Below, one piece after another: positions 26,500 to 34,925 of a DNA stretch of 59,625 bases. The stretch's first letter is position 1; every line of letters starts with the position of its first letter. The stretch comes from Gracilinema caldarium (lineage in GTDB: Bacteria; Spirochaetota; Spirochaetia; Treponematales; Breznakiellaceae), in assembly GCF_029265695.1 (NCBI RefSeq), contig NZ_JAJUHW010000015.1, forward strand, positions 1 to 59,625. The letters run 5' to 3'. The notes below the pieces were generated by a model. It ran no database searches and was not told where the DNA came from. It worked only from the letters and a program-made list of their open reading frames with translations. The translations under genes and the position numbers were made by a program.

Positions 26500-26540
26500 C
26501 ATGCTTGCCCTGTGGGCTATAGCCTTGTAAGTACGATTGT

Positions 26541-26569
26541 AAGCTGGCCGGGTATCGCCTGGCCAGCTT
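26541..26569 (+). terminator. Intercistronic hairpin after the binding-protein gene
   Basis: Nine-base-pair perfect arms AAGCTGGCC and GGCCAGCTT around an 11-nt loop, located between the binding protein and the first permease. No long T-run follows. Such hairpins commonly act as partial terminators or 3' stabilisers so that the binding protein is made in excess of the permeases. Confidence 0.6.
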
Positions 26570-26591
26570 GCTTAATAATGGATGTGAAGGG

Positions 26592-27479
26592 ATGAAACGA
26601 ACTGGTATCAACGCAATTGTATTGATAGCGCCTGCTTTCTTATTGTTTTCATTGTTTGTAGTTTTACCCGTATTACAGGCTGCGTATTATTCTTTGTTTG
26701 AATGGAACGGAATCGGGCCGCTGCGGGTTTTCCGCGGAATTGGAAATTTTATCCAAATATTCCAGCATCAAATTTTTCATACCGCATTGGCGAATAATAT
26801 TAAAATTGTTATCGCATCTCTGTTGCTTCAATTACCGCTTGCTTTCATTATCGCCCTTCTTATAGGAAGAAAACGCTTTAAGGGTGAGATGTTTTTCAGG
26901 GGTGTATTTTTCTTTCCCTATATTATAGCTGAAATTGTAGTCGGTATTATCTGGCGATTTATCTATTATCCTGAATTTGGCATACCCACACTGGTCCTTC
27001 AGCTCTTGACTGGACAAAAACAACAGATTGGCCTCTTGGGAGATCCTGCGGTTGCTTTTTATGCAGTGCTCGTTGTCATTCTATGGAAATATCTAGGATT
27101 TCATTTAATTTTGTTTATTGCGGGTTTGCAGAGTGTACCCGCTGAACTGGAAGATGCGGCTGTCGTTGATGGTGCCAATACGTTTCAGACTATATGGCAT
27201 ATCATCATTCCCAGTATGAAAGGTACCTTTATCATTTCTATTTTCCAATCAGTTATCGGCTCCTTTAATGTATTCGATGTGGTCTGGGCTATGGGGCAGG
27301 GTGGGCCGGTAAACTCTACCGAGACCATTGTAACCTATCTCTATAATTTTGGATTCAGACGTTTTAACTTTGGTTATGGAAGCGCTGTGGCTGTGATTCT
27401 GTTCTTTATATGTCTGATCTTTAATGTGTTTTACCAGCGTTATGTCGTAGGAGAAGAAAAAAATGGTGCCAGGAAATAA
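26592..27479 (+). CDS. Sugar ABC transporter permease (MalF type)
   Basis: About 295 residues with six helices. The start MKRTGINAIVLIAPAFLLFS and the cytoplasmic coupling loop (ELEDAAVVDGANTFQTIWHI, then IPSMKGT) are typical of CUT1 first permeases. It pairs with the next gene to form the channel. The ATG at 26592 directly follows GAAGGG, so the ribosome site is unusually close; the upstream TTG at 26568 lies within the intercistronic hairpin and is less likely. The 3' end overlaps the next gene by 17 bp. Confidence 0.92.
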   Translation: MKRTGINAIVLIAPAFLLFSLFVVLPVLQAAYYSLFEWNGIGPLRVFRGIGNFIQIFQHQIFHTALANNIKIVIASLLLQLPLAFIIALLIGRKRFKGEMFFRGVFFFPYIIAEIVVGIIWRFIYYPEFGIPTLVLQLLTGQKQQIGLLGDPAVAFYAVLVVILWKYLGFHLILFIAGLQSVPAELEDAAVVDGANTFQTIWHIIIPSMKGTFIISIFQSVIGSFNVFDVVWAMGQGGPVNSTETIVTYLYNFGFRRFNFGYGSAVAVILFFICLIFNVFYQRYVVGEEKNGARK

Positions 27480-28326
27480 AAACGCCTCATTATATGCTTT
27501 TAATGCACGGCTTTTAGCATATCTGAGAATCCTGTTGATATTGGTATTGTCGGCAGTTGCCCTCTTTCCAATATATGCGGTCCTTGTAAACAGCTTTAAG
27601 AATAATGGTGAAATATTTGCAAGCCCCTTTACGCTGCCATCTGTTTTTACTGCCTCAGCCTATGTTGGAATTTTAACAAAAAACGCAGATTTTTGGATCT
27701 TTCTCACCAATTCCTGTCTGGTTGCCTTGGGAACTATAAGCCTTAATCTTCTGGTTTCATTTATGGCGGCCCTCGCCTTATCACGGCTCCATTTCAGGGG
27801 AAGAACTGTGTTTTATAACTATTTTATCATGGGTATGCTCTTCCCCATCACGGTCGCCATTTTGCCCCTTTATCTCCAATTGCGGGCTTTGAACCTTATC
27901 GGTTCATTAAATGGGGTTGTTCTTTCACAAGTCGCTTTTTCAATTCCGATGAGTGTATTTATCCTCACCAATTTTTTCAAAGAAGTACCGCAGGAATTGC
28001 AGGAAGCTACCCAGGTTGATGGAGGAGGAATTTGGACCTTCGGTTTTCGGGTTTTGCTCCCCATTTCCGGCCCGGTTGTGTCCACGGTAACTATTCTCAC
28101 CTTTATTCAGAGCTGGAATCAGTTTCTGCTACCCCTATTGGTTCTGGATAACCGGAAAACCTTTACCATACCGCTGGGGGTAATGCAGTACCAGGGACAG
28201 TTTACTTCGGGCTGGAATTTCATCATGGCCTTTATTACGATTTCCATGATTCCGATGGTTCTGTTTTATCTGTTCCTTCAGAAGTACATAGTTTCAGGAC
28301 TCACTGCGGGCGCAATAAAGGGCTAG
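27463..28326 (+). CDS. Sugar ABC transporter permease (MalG type)
   Basis: 287 residues, six helices, second CUT1 permease. N-terminal helix LLILVLSAVALFPIYAVLVN and the EAA-type loop ELQEATQVDGGGIWTFGFRV with IPISG-like continuation (LPISGPVVSTV) are clear. The C-terminal FLFLQKYIVSGLTAGAIKG is a family hallmark. GGAGAAG provides the ribosome site within the end of the previous gene. No ATPase gene follows; the next gene is a TRAP binding protein with a separate promoter. Confidence 0.93.
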   Translation: MVPGNKNASLYAFNARLLAYLRILLILVLSAVALFPIYAVLVNSFKNNGEIFASPFTLPSVFTASAYVGILTKNADFWIFLTNSCLVALGTISLNLLVSFMAALALSRLHFRGRTVFYNYFIMGMLFPITVAILPLYLQLRALNLIGSLNGVVLSQVAFSIPMSVFILTNFFKEVPQELQEATQVDGGGIWTFGFRVLLPISGPVVSTVTILTFIQSWNQFLLPLLVLDNRKTFTIPLGVMQYQGQFTSGWNFIMAFITISMIPMVLFYLFLQKYIVSGLTAGAIKG

Positions 28327-28371
28327 GTATAAAAATGAGTAAAATGGGCCTCCCAATCTTAAAAAATACAG

Positions 28372-28400
28372 TTGCACTGTAGCCTATGAGCCTATACAAT
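28372..28400 (+). promoter_or_regulatory. Promoter of the TAXI-TRAP operon
   Basis: TTGCAC (28372-28377), 17-bp spacer, TACAAT (28395-28400), close to the sigma70 consensus. The start codon is 28 bp further, after GAGGGAGG. This separates the TRAP genes from the sugar ABC transcript. Confidence 0.6.
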
Positions 28401-28428
28401 TGGAATATCTGTTAAGAGGGAGGACTAC

Positions 28429-29370
28429 ATGAAACGTGTGATTCATTTTGTATTTGCCGGTCTTGTTCTGCTCAGCGGAGTTGCTTTTGCTCAGCAGAAA
28501 TTCATTGCGATTGGAACGGGAGGAGCCGCAGGAACCTATTACCCCTTAGGCGGAGCCATGGCAGAAATATGGAATAGCTCCATTAAAGGGATGAATGCCA
28601 CTGCCCAGACTACCGGTGCCTCGGTTGCAAACATCAATCTGCTTCGGGAAAACAAAGTTGATATTATCTTTGTGCAGAACGATGTCGCTTTTTACGCTTT
28701 AAACGGAACAGAGCTGCTCAAGGATAAGGCTTTTAAGGAACTGCGTGGTATGGCCTGTCTCTACGATGAAACTGTGCAGCTTGTCGCTCTCTCTGATTCG
28801 GGCATTAAAACCGTAGCAGACCTTAAAGGTAAGCGGGTTTCTGTTGGCGCTGCCGGTTCCGGCGTAGAAGCCAACGCTCGGCAAATACTGGAAGCCGCAG
28901 GCCTAACCTATAACGATATCAAGGTCCAGTATCTCTCTTTTGCCGAATCAGCCAGCAACCTCAAGGACGGCAATATTGATGCAGCCTTTACCACCGCTGG
29001 TTACCCCACTGCGGCTATACAGGATCTCGGCGCTTCCCGTAAGATTACCATTGTTCCGGTGGACGGAGCTGTAGCCGATAAGCTTCTGAAGCAATGGCCA
29101 TTTTACAGTGTAACGGTTATCCCCGCAAACACCTACCAGGGCGTGAGTGCTGATGTTAAAACCGTTTCTGTAAAATCCATGCTGGCGGTGAGTTCCAAGC
29201 TGCCCGCCGATACGGTATATGAACTCCTTAAGTCCTTGTACGCAAACCAGGCTAAACTGGTTGCGGCTCATAAGCAGGGCGCTAACATTAAGATTGAAAC
29301 CGCAAAGGTTGGTATGTCGATTCCGCTCCATGTGGGGGCTGAAAAATTCTTTGCAGAAGTAAAGCGCTAA
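28429..29370 (+). CDS. TAXI-family TRAP transporter solute-binding protein
   Basis: 313 residues with a signal peptide (MKRVIHFVFAGLVLLSGVAFA). The start of the mature protein, IAIGTGGAAGTYYPLGGAMA, is the TAXI signature, followed by ATAQTTGASVANINLLRENK, IIFVQNDVAFYALNG, and LKGKRVSVGAAGSGVEANAR. Such proteins bind dicarboxylates, glutamate or similar small anions; the specific ligand is unknown. It is followed by a DUF1850 protein and a fused permease, the usual TAXI-TRAP arrangement. Confidence 0.95.
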   Translation: MKRVIHFVFAGLVLLSGVAFAQQKFIAIGTGGAAGTYYPLGGAMAEIWNSSIKGMNATAQTTGASVANINLLRENKVDIIFVQNDVAFYALNGTELLKDKAFKELRGMACLYDETVQLVALSDSGIKTVADLKGKRVSVGAAGSGVEANARQILEAAGLTYNDIKVQYLSFAESASNLKDGNIDAAFTTAGYPTAAIQDLGASRKITIVPVDGAVADKLLKQWPFYSVTVIPANTYQGVSADVKTVSVKSMLAVSSKLPADTVYELLKSLYANQAKLVAAHKQGANIKIETAKVGMSIPLHVGAEKFFAEVKR

Positions 29371-29433
29371 TACACTAACCTGTTGCATTTTACATGTATG
29401 GTTTTGCCGCCGCATTACTGGCTATACCGGGAA

Positions 29434-29904
29434 ATGCGGCGGTTTGTCATCATTTTTATCCTTTTATTTCCCCTAAGCTCTCTGTTAGCCCAAAATACCA
29501 ATGGAGTCACCGCTCTATGTGTTTCTCAAGCGGGAAAGACTCTTGCTGAATTAATCTTACCCGAGAATGGGGAGTTTATATTAACCTATACCCACTCCAT
29601 TCATAAACGGCCGGTTTATGAATATTACCGAGCCGAATCTGGAATGCTGCATTTATATGAATTACGTTACGACACCACTTCGACAGGAATGCCTTCGGAT
29701 AGTGAAGGGGGCTTTCGTATAGAAAATGGTTTTTTTGTTTTAACCATGAACCGATGGTTTATAATGCTGCCCATTTTTATTTCCCCAATTCCCGGTCATG
29801 GTGTTATAATAAATGAGCGTCTGTATCCCTTTACAACATGGGCTCAGGAGGAGACCGCAATAGAGTTATCATGTAACTCAGTTACTCACAAAGGTTTTCC
29901 ATGA
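29434..29904 (+). CDS. DUF1850 protein of the TRAP operon
   Basis: About 156 residues with a signal peptide (MRRFVIIFILLFPLSSLLAQ). The mature part has the DUF1850 pattern: FILTYTHSIHKRPVYEYYR, then an LRYDTTSTGMPSD segment. DUF1850 genes are typical companions of TAXI-TRAP transporters, but their role is unknown; an accessory or quality role in substrate binding is possible. I prefer the ATG at 29434 because it begins the signal peptide; an in-frame ATG at 29383 would add 17 residues. Spacing to the permease gene is about 100 bp. Confidence 0.75.
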   Translation: MRRFVIIFILLFPLSSLLAQNTNGVTALCVSQAGKTLAELILPENGEFILTYTHSIHKRPVYEYYRAESGMLHLYELRYDTTSTGMPSDSEGGFRIENGFFVLTMNRWFIMLPIFISPIPGHGVIINERLYPFTTWAQEETAIELSCNSVTHKGFP

Positions 29905-30007
29905 GGTTTTCTCAAGTATACGAAAATATACAGAGCCTGTTGATGAAATGTGTTATGTATTGTATCAACCTACAGGTATATATATGGTCTAAAAAGGATG
30001 GATTTGC

Positions 30008-31975
30008 ATGGAACAATCGACAGAATCTTCAACGGACAGCCAGGAAATCTTAAAGAAATTTGACAAAGAAGCGGATTATCGAAGCCTTAAAGGCTTTGGC
30101 GCACGACTTGTTTCCGCCCTCGCTATCACCTTTGCGGTATTTCAGCTGTATACGGCCGTATTTGGTGTTCTGGATGCGATGATTCAGCGGTCCATTCATC
30201 TTTCTTTCGGCCTTTGTCTTATTTTCCTCCTGTATCCTACAAAAAAAAGCTGGAGTAGGGACAAGCTCCATCCGTTTGATGCGTTTCTTGCAGTGTTGGG
30301 CGCCCTGTCCCCGTTGTATATTGTAATATTTTATCAAGAACTGGTTCAAAGGGCGGGCATGTCAACGCCTTTTGATATTGTAGCTGGGATCATAGGTCTG
30401 ATTCTTGTACTAGAAGCGGCTCGCCGCGTAGTAGGTCTTCCCATGGTGGTTATTGCCCTCGTTTTCATAGTCTATGCTCTTGCAGGGCCCTATATACCAG
30501 GCAAGCTAGCCCACCGGGGAGCGGATTTCTCTACCCTTGTAGGACACCTCTTTTTTACCACCGAAGGTATATTTGGTATCCCTATCGGAGTATCTAGTAC
30601 CTTTATCTTTCTTTTTATTCTTTTTGGCGCCTATCTCGAACGGACAGGCCTTGGACAGTTTTTTATAGATTTGGCCAATGCAGTGGCAGGCTGGACCGCC
30701 GGTGGACCAGCAAAGGTAGCTGTATTGTCCAGCGGCCTTATGGGAACCGTATCTGGCTCATCGGTGGCTAATGTGGTTGGAACCGGCAGTTTTACTATTC
30801 CGATGATGAAAAAACTTGGTTATAAGCCTGAATTTGCCGGAGCGGTGGAAGCCACCGCGTCCACCGGCGGTCAGCTCATGCCTCCCATTATGGGTGCCGC
30901 AGCCTTCCTCATGGCGGAATTTACCAGCATACCCTATGCCCGCATTATCGGTGCTGCAGCGATTCCTGCCGTTTTGTATTACCTTGGAGTATGGTCCGGG
31001 GTGCATTTCGAAGCCCGGCGCCTTGGCCTTCGGGGCCTTTCACGGGAAGAACTGCCAAAGTTCAAGACAATTATGCTTGAGCGAGGCCACCTCATGATAC
31101 CGCTCGTGGTAATCGTTTACCTGCTAGTTTCTGGCTACACACCGATGAAGGCAGCCCTCTGGGCAATTATTCTTTCCATAGCCGCGTCCTGGCTCAGAAA
31201 ATCTACCAGAATGGCTCCTATAGAAATTGTACGGGGCTTGGAATCTGGAGCCCGCGCAGCTCTTGGTATTATAGCTGCAACCGCCTGCGCCGGCGTTATT
31301 ATTGGTGTGGTTACGCTCACGGGGCTTGGTCTAAAGCTAGGTTCCCTTTTGGTAAGTCTGGCCCATGGCCAATTGCTTCCCACCCTTTTCTTTACAATGA
31401 TTACCTCGCTTATTTTGGGAATGGGTGTACCCACTACGGCAAATTATGTCATTACCTCCACTATCACCGCTCCGGCTATCGTAATTATTCTTAGTAAGAT
31501 TGCCGGTCTTGATTCTACATTGGCAGCTCCTGCGGCAATCATATTGCCTGCTCATATGTTCGCCTTCTATTTTGGAATTATAGCCGATGTGACGCCTCCA
31601 GTGGCCCTCGCAGCTTTCGCCGGAGCGGGTATTGCGAAAGCGAATCCCTTAAAAACGGGACTTAATGCATCCAAGTTGGCTATTGCAGCTTTCCTTGTGC
31701 CCTACATTTTTGTGCTTAATCCCCAGATACTTCTTTTTAATGTAACAGCCGCTGGGCTTATCTGGATGCTGATCACCAGTATAATCGGTATTGTTGCTCT
31801 TGCTGCAGGGGTTAACGGATTTTTTAAAACCAATATGGCCTGGTATGAACGGATCGCTGCCTCTGCCGGCGGGATTATGCTGGTGTATCCTGGCCTTAGT
31901 ACGGACCTTGTTGGTGCTGCGGTCTTATTGCTCGTATTCTTCTTCCAGGAATACAAGGCTCGGCGGAAAATCTAG
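30008..31975 (+). CDS. TRAP transporter fused permease (DctQM)
   Basis: 655 residues, mostly membrane helices. An N-terminal four-helix DctQ-like part (residues about 25-140) is fused to a DctM-like channel, the form used with TAXI binding proteins. Conserved blocks include SSGLMGTVSGSSVANVVGTG, TASTGGQLMPPIMGAAAFLM, then LILGMGVPTTANYVITST and FYFGIIADVTPPVALAAFAG. Uptake is driven by a sodium or proton gradient. The operon ends here; the next gene is convergent. Confidence 0.94.
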   Translation: MEQSTESSTDSQEILKKFDKEADYRSLKGFGARLVSALAITFAVFQLYTAVFGVLDAMIQRSIHLSFGLCLIFLLYPTKKSWSRDKLHPFDAFLAVLGALSPLYIVIFYQELVQRAGMSTPFDIVAGIIGLILVLEAARRVVGLPMVVIALVFIVYALAGPYIPGKLAHRGADFSTLVGHLFFTTEGIFGIPIGVSSTFIFLFILFGAYLERTGLGQFFIDLANAVAGWTAGGPAKVAVLSSGLMGTVSGSSVANVVGTGSFTIPMMKKLGYKPEFAGAVEATASTGGQLMPPIMGAAAFLMAEFTSIPYARIIGAAAIPAVLYYLGVWSGVHFEARRLGLRGLSREELPKFKTIMLERGHLMIPLVVIVYLLVSGYTPMKAALWAIILSIAASWLRKSTRMAPIEIVRGLESGARAALGIIAATACAGVIIGVVTLTGLGLKLGSLLVSLAHGQLLPTLFFTMITSLILGMGVPTTANYVITSTITAPAIVIILSKIAGLDSTLAAPAAIILPAHMFAFYFGIIADVTPPVALAAFAGAGIAKANPLKTGLNASKLAIAAFLVPYIFVLNPQILLFNVTAAGLIWMLITSIIGIVALAAGVNGFFKTNMAWYERIAASAGGIMLVYPGLSTDLVGAAVLLLVFFFQEYKARRKI

Positions 31976-32045
31976 CAACAGCTTTGTAATTGCGTGCGGT
32001 TGCTTTGCATCCGCTTTTCAAATCATAGATTTCAAGGTAGTTCTT

Positions 32046-32606
32046 TTACAACTTAGATTGTTTTGAAAGGGGCCTTGGTAGGCTTAGTTTGTAACTCAAG
32101 CTGCCATTCGGGCAGCTTGATACACAAACGAGGCAGCGGGAACAGGAAAATGCGTCTCCTGGTCGCTCTAGATTCTTTTTATACAAGCTGAACTTTTTTT
32201 GTTCCAGAACTGGCATATAACAGGATGTATCACATTTTCCGCAGGAAAGGCAGGTGTCCTTATTAAGGTTAATTCTAAAGAGGGAAAACCGATTTAGGGC
32301 TCCTGAAATCCATGCGATGGGACACCCAAGCTTATGGTACTGGTACATTTGAATGAATTTGTTGTTTTCCCCGCCCATGCCCATCATTAATTCCATCATA
32401 AAGCCAATAGGACAGGCCCAGCGGCAGAAGACTTTGCCAAAAAATATACCACTCCCAACCCCTATGCCCAAAATAATCCATAGATTTAAATGAAGCATTG
32501 AAAGTCCTGCATACAAGCCAATTGCAAAAAGAGCTTGTATCCATCGTCGTTTGGATGCAAGCAGACTCACAAGTCTATTTTTCTTTTGTGGTTTTATTGT
32601 CCTCAT
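32046..32606 (-). CDS. NapH-like membrane iron-sulfur protein
   Basis: 186 residues. Two helices at the N-terminal side (WIQALFAIGLYAGLSML and LWIILGIGVGSGIFFG) are followed by the NapH/CcoG-type FCRWACPIGFMMELMM motif. Two ferredoxin motifs come next: CLSCGKCDTSC and CSRCLVCVSSCPNGS. It probably carries electrons between the membrane and a soluble donor or acceptor. No nitrate reductase or cytochrome oxidase gene is nearby, so the partner is unclear. A small ferredoxin gene is divergent from it, only about 100 bp away, and could be the redox partner. Confidence 0.85.
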   Translation of the reverse strand: MRTIKPQKKNRLVSLLASKRRWIQALFAIGLYAGLSMLHLNLWIILGIGVGSGIFFGKVFCRWACPIGFMMELMMGMGGENNKFIQMYQYHKLGCPIAWISGALNRFSLFRINLNKDTCLSCGKCDTSCYMPVLEQKKFSLYKKNLERPGDAFSCSRCLVCVSSCPNGSLSYKLSLPRPLSKQSKL

Positions 32607-32707
32607 ATAAGCTCCTTATATATAGAAAAACATATATTGACAAATATTTATATTTTAATATATATGATGATTATCTATTTTGCAAGCTCGTAGGAGGATT
32701 TAAAACT

Positions 32708-32890
32708 ATGAATGTAAAAGTCGAACCCCATCGCTGTCCGCAAAATCATCCCTGTCCGGTGGTTCGGGTCTGCCCAACCGGAGCGATCCGGCAACGCGGT
32801 TATGCAGCCCCTGAAATAGATAAAGCCAAATGCATCAACTGCGGCCGTTGTATTCGCTATTGCGGGTTCGGTGCAATTCGAAGTGCCTAA
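32708..32890 (+). CDS. Small 4Fe-4S ferredoxin-like protein
   Basis: 60 residues, from ATG 32708 with AGGAGG 11 bp upstream. The N-terminal part has CPQNHPCPVVRVCPTGAI, the C-terminal part CINCGRCIRYCGFGAI. That gives two half-sites resembling a 2[4Fe-4S] ferredoxin with unusual spacing in the first cluster and Gly instead of Pro after the last Cys. It shares the divergent intergenic region with the NapH-like gene. Its 3' end overlaps by 4 bp the convergent 184-codon frame. Confidence 0.82.
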   Translation: MNVKVEPHRCPQNHPCPVVRVCPTGAIRQRGYAAPEIDKAKCINCGRCIRYCGFGAIRSA

Positions 32891-33441
32891 AAGAGCAGGC
32901 TGAGGCTAAAGGCGGCCCAGCCGGAAAGGGCCAGAGTCCCGGCTATGATGACAAGGAGCCGGGACCGGTTACGGGACTGTTCCAGCCTGTTCAGCTCCTG
33001 CTCCGCCGCTTGTTTGTACTCGCTGAAGGATTGTTCCAAGCTCTTCAAGGAGTTTTCCGTTTTCTGCAAGGAGTCCTTCAGCTGTGTCGATTCCTCGAGC
33101 GATATCTGTACATGTTGTCTGAGCTCTATCGAGCTGGTCTGCAATGCTTCCAGTTCTATCCGCAGCATTTCGAGCTCGGTTTTCGATTCGGTAAGCCTGT
33201 TCTCTAATGCAGATGAGTTCTTCCTGGAGTTTTCCAGCTCGTTCCTGAGCATCTCGTTGAGCCTTCCGAGCCGTGTCGAGATCTCGGTAAGCCGCAAGAG
33301 CTCGCTCTCTAAGTTCTTCCCGGTCACTGCTGGTTCTTCGCCAAAAATAAAAGCCCGCGGCCAGAACACCAACCATACAACCGACAATAAAAGCGGCAAC
33401 AACCTGTTTATGAACCTGTAGCATCGTTTTTTTTCCTGCAT
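32887..33441 (-). CDS. Coiled-coil membrane protein (long frame of an overlapping pair)
   Basis: 184 codons. The N-terminal hydrophobic stretch (FINRLLPLLLSVVWLVFWPRA) is followed by about 110 residues of clear heptad coiled coil rich in Glu and Leu (from LESELLRLTEISTRLGRLNE onward). It ends with a transmembrane segment (LLVIIAGTLALSGWAAFSLS). The regular leucine heptads and the GC-rich third positions suggest a real gene. However, no Shine-Dalgarno precedes the ATG at 33441, and a second open frame (32969-33424) covers most of it on the same strand. An A8 run at the start could allow slippage between the frames. No family recognised. Confidence 0.6.
   Translation of the reverse strand: MQEKKRCYRFINRLLPLLLSVVWLVFWPRAFIFGEEPAVTGKNLESELLRLTEISTRLGRLNEMLRNELENSRKNSSALENRLTESKTELEMLRIELEALQTSSIELRQHVQISLEESTQLKDSLQKTENSLKSLEQSFSEYKQAAEQELNRLEQSRNRSRLLVIIAGTLALSGWAAFSLSLLF
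32969..33424 (-). CDS. Second overlapping frame, signal-anchored helical protein
   Basis: 151 codons lying inside the 184-codon frame in another register. It starts at an ATG with AGGA 9 bp upstream, a better ribosome site than the longer frame has. The product would have an N-terminal anchor (VVAAFIVGCMVGVLAAGFYF) and a helical region (around ARKAQRDAQERAGKLQEELI and LLAENGKLLEELGTILQRVQ). Codon use is unlike its neighbours: many CGA and GCT codons, which arise when GAG-CTC heptad codons are read one base off. So it may be a by-product of the other frame, or a true overprinted gene. Confidence 0.4.
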   Translation of the reverse strand: MLQVHKQVVAAFIVGCMVGVLAAGFYFWRRTSSDREELRERALAAYRDLDTARKAQRDAQERAGKLQEELICIREQAYRIENRARNAADRTGSIADQLDRAQTTCTDIARGIDTAEGLLAENGKLLEELGTILQRVQTSGGAGAEQAGTVP

Positions 33442-33576
33442 AGAATTAAGTCAGTGTACACCGGGGATTAAAAAAACGTCAAAGATTTAATAGAAAATTA
33501 GTACTATAGGCAGGAATTTTTTTCTATTTTGCGTTACTATGTATCTATACGGATGTATGGCTGAGGAGGAGTGCCC

Positions 33577-34914
33577 ATGGCTTGGGTTAGTTTTTTTAAA
33601 AAATCAATTTGGTTTTTGCTTGTTACCGGAGTGCTGTTTTCCTGCGCTTCTTTTCAAACAAATATGTTTATACAGAACAATCTAAGCGAGGAAGAAAAGG
33701 CGGAACTTATTTTCCAAAAGGGGCTTACTTTATATAATACCAAACTTATCGAAAAAAATGATTTAAAAGCCATCCCTGAAGTCCGCAGCTATTTTGTTGC
33801 CGCATTACGGGCAAATCCTGACCATTTGCGAGCTCAGGAATATCTTGTAAAAACCGATACATTCAAAACGACGAGACTCGAAACCTATATTGCCCGCGCC
33901 AAGACTCTGAAGGACAAGAAAACAAGGACCGATGCTGAGGATTTTGAACTCGTTATGGCGATAAAACATGCCCAGGAGATCAACAATCTTAACGGAGACG
34001 TGGTTAAGCTTTGGTTAGATACGGGGGATGTGCGAAAGCAGGTGATACAACGCAGGACAAGCCGGCTTGCTGATTTGGATAAATCGATACGAACTATAAA
34101 AAATAAAGCCGAACTGAACAGACAGCTTATACTTGCGGTTAAATTGATGAATGAAATTAAGCAGCTTGATGCCTCAAACAAGGATGCGGCGGCTCTTAAA
34201 AAATCGATAGATGAATATGTAACAACTCTTGTTTTAGCAGATACCAATGATGCGGCAGGAAAACTAAGCCAAAAAAAATACCAGGATGCGGAACTGGCGC
34301 TCATCAATGCAGAAAAAACCTATGGCGCACTGCAGAAGACGCCCTTGCCAGAACTGAGCAAGGTAAAATACCAGCTCTATTTTTCCTGGGCTGAAAGCCT
34401 CTATGCGGAAAAAAAATACCAATCCGCGGAGGCTCGCATAAATGCAGCCCTGCAGGTCGAAAAAACTCCAGAAGCGGCGGAGCTGAAAAATAAAATAGCC
34501 AAGAATACCGGCACCGTAACCGCTCCTACAGCCGCGAAACAAGGTACGGCAAGCAAAACAAAAAACACAGTTCCCCAGCGGGACTATGACGCGGAACTTC
34601 CTGATTTGCTGGTTATCATTGACGGTACCATAGAACGGGGAGACTTGGTTAAAGCCTGGGACTTGGTAAATGCAAACATGGTGCAGCTCAAACTACAAAG
34701 CAACAAAGACAAGCTTGCTTCTCGGAAAAATACTATTATGAGTAAAGTCAAAGATCTCTATGCTGAATCAATTAATGCGTATAATTCAGAAGACTATGAA
34801 ATTGCCCGTGATGGTTTTAGGATAATTGTACGCATTGATCCTGGTTACGAGCAGGCTCAAGCATATTTAGATAGGTCAAATAACAAACTGCGGGCCCTTG
34901 CAGGATCCGATTAG
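33577..34914 (+). CDS. TPR-like lipoprotein
   Basis: About 445 residues. A signal peptide with lipobox (VLFSC) indicates attachment to the membrane by an N-terminal lipid. The rest is helical with tetratricopeptide-like repeats. Clear units are near the start (AELIFQKGLTLYNTKL), around LRAQEYLVKTD, around LYAEKKYQSAEARINAAL, and at the end (LYAESINAYNSEDYEIARDG followed by FRIIVRIDPGYEQAQAYL). The ATG at 33577 has GGAGG 6 bp upstream; the GTG at 33571 overlaps that site. It lies 11 bp before the adenylate cyclase, so the two are probably co-translated and may act together. Confidence 0.85.
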   Translation: MAWVSFFKKSIWFLLVTGVLFSCASFQTNMFIQNNLSEEEKAELIFQKGLTLYNTKLIEKNDLKAIPEVRSYFVAALRANPDHLRAQEYLVKTDTFKTTRLETYIARAKTLKDKKTRTDAEDFELVMAIKHAQEINNLNGDVVKLWLDTGDVRKQVIQRRTSRLADLDKSIRTIKNKAELNRQLILAVKLMNEIKQLDASNKDAAALKKSIDEYVTTLVLADTNDAAGKLSQKKYQDAELALINAEKTYGALQKTPLPELSKVKYQLYFSWAESLYAEKKYQSAEARINAALQVEKTPEAAELKNKIAKNTGTVTAPTAAKQGTASKTKNTVPQRDYDAELPDLLVIIDGTIERGDLVKAWDLVNANMVQLKLQSNKDKLASRKNTIMSKVKDLYAESINAYNSEDYEIARDGFRIIVRIDPGYEQAQAYLDRSNNKLRALAGSD

Positions 34915-34925
34915 GAGTGCCTTTC

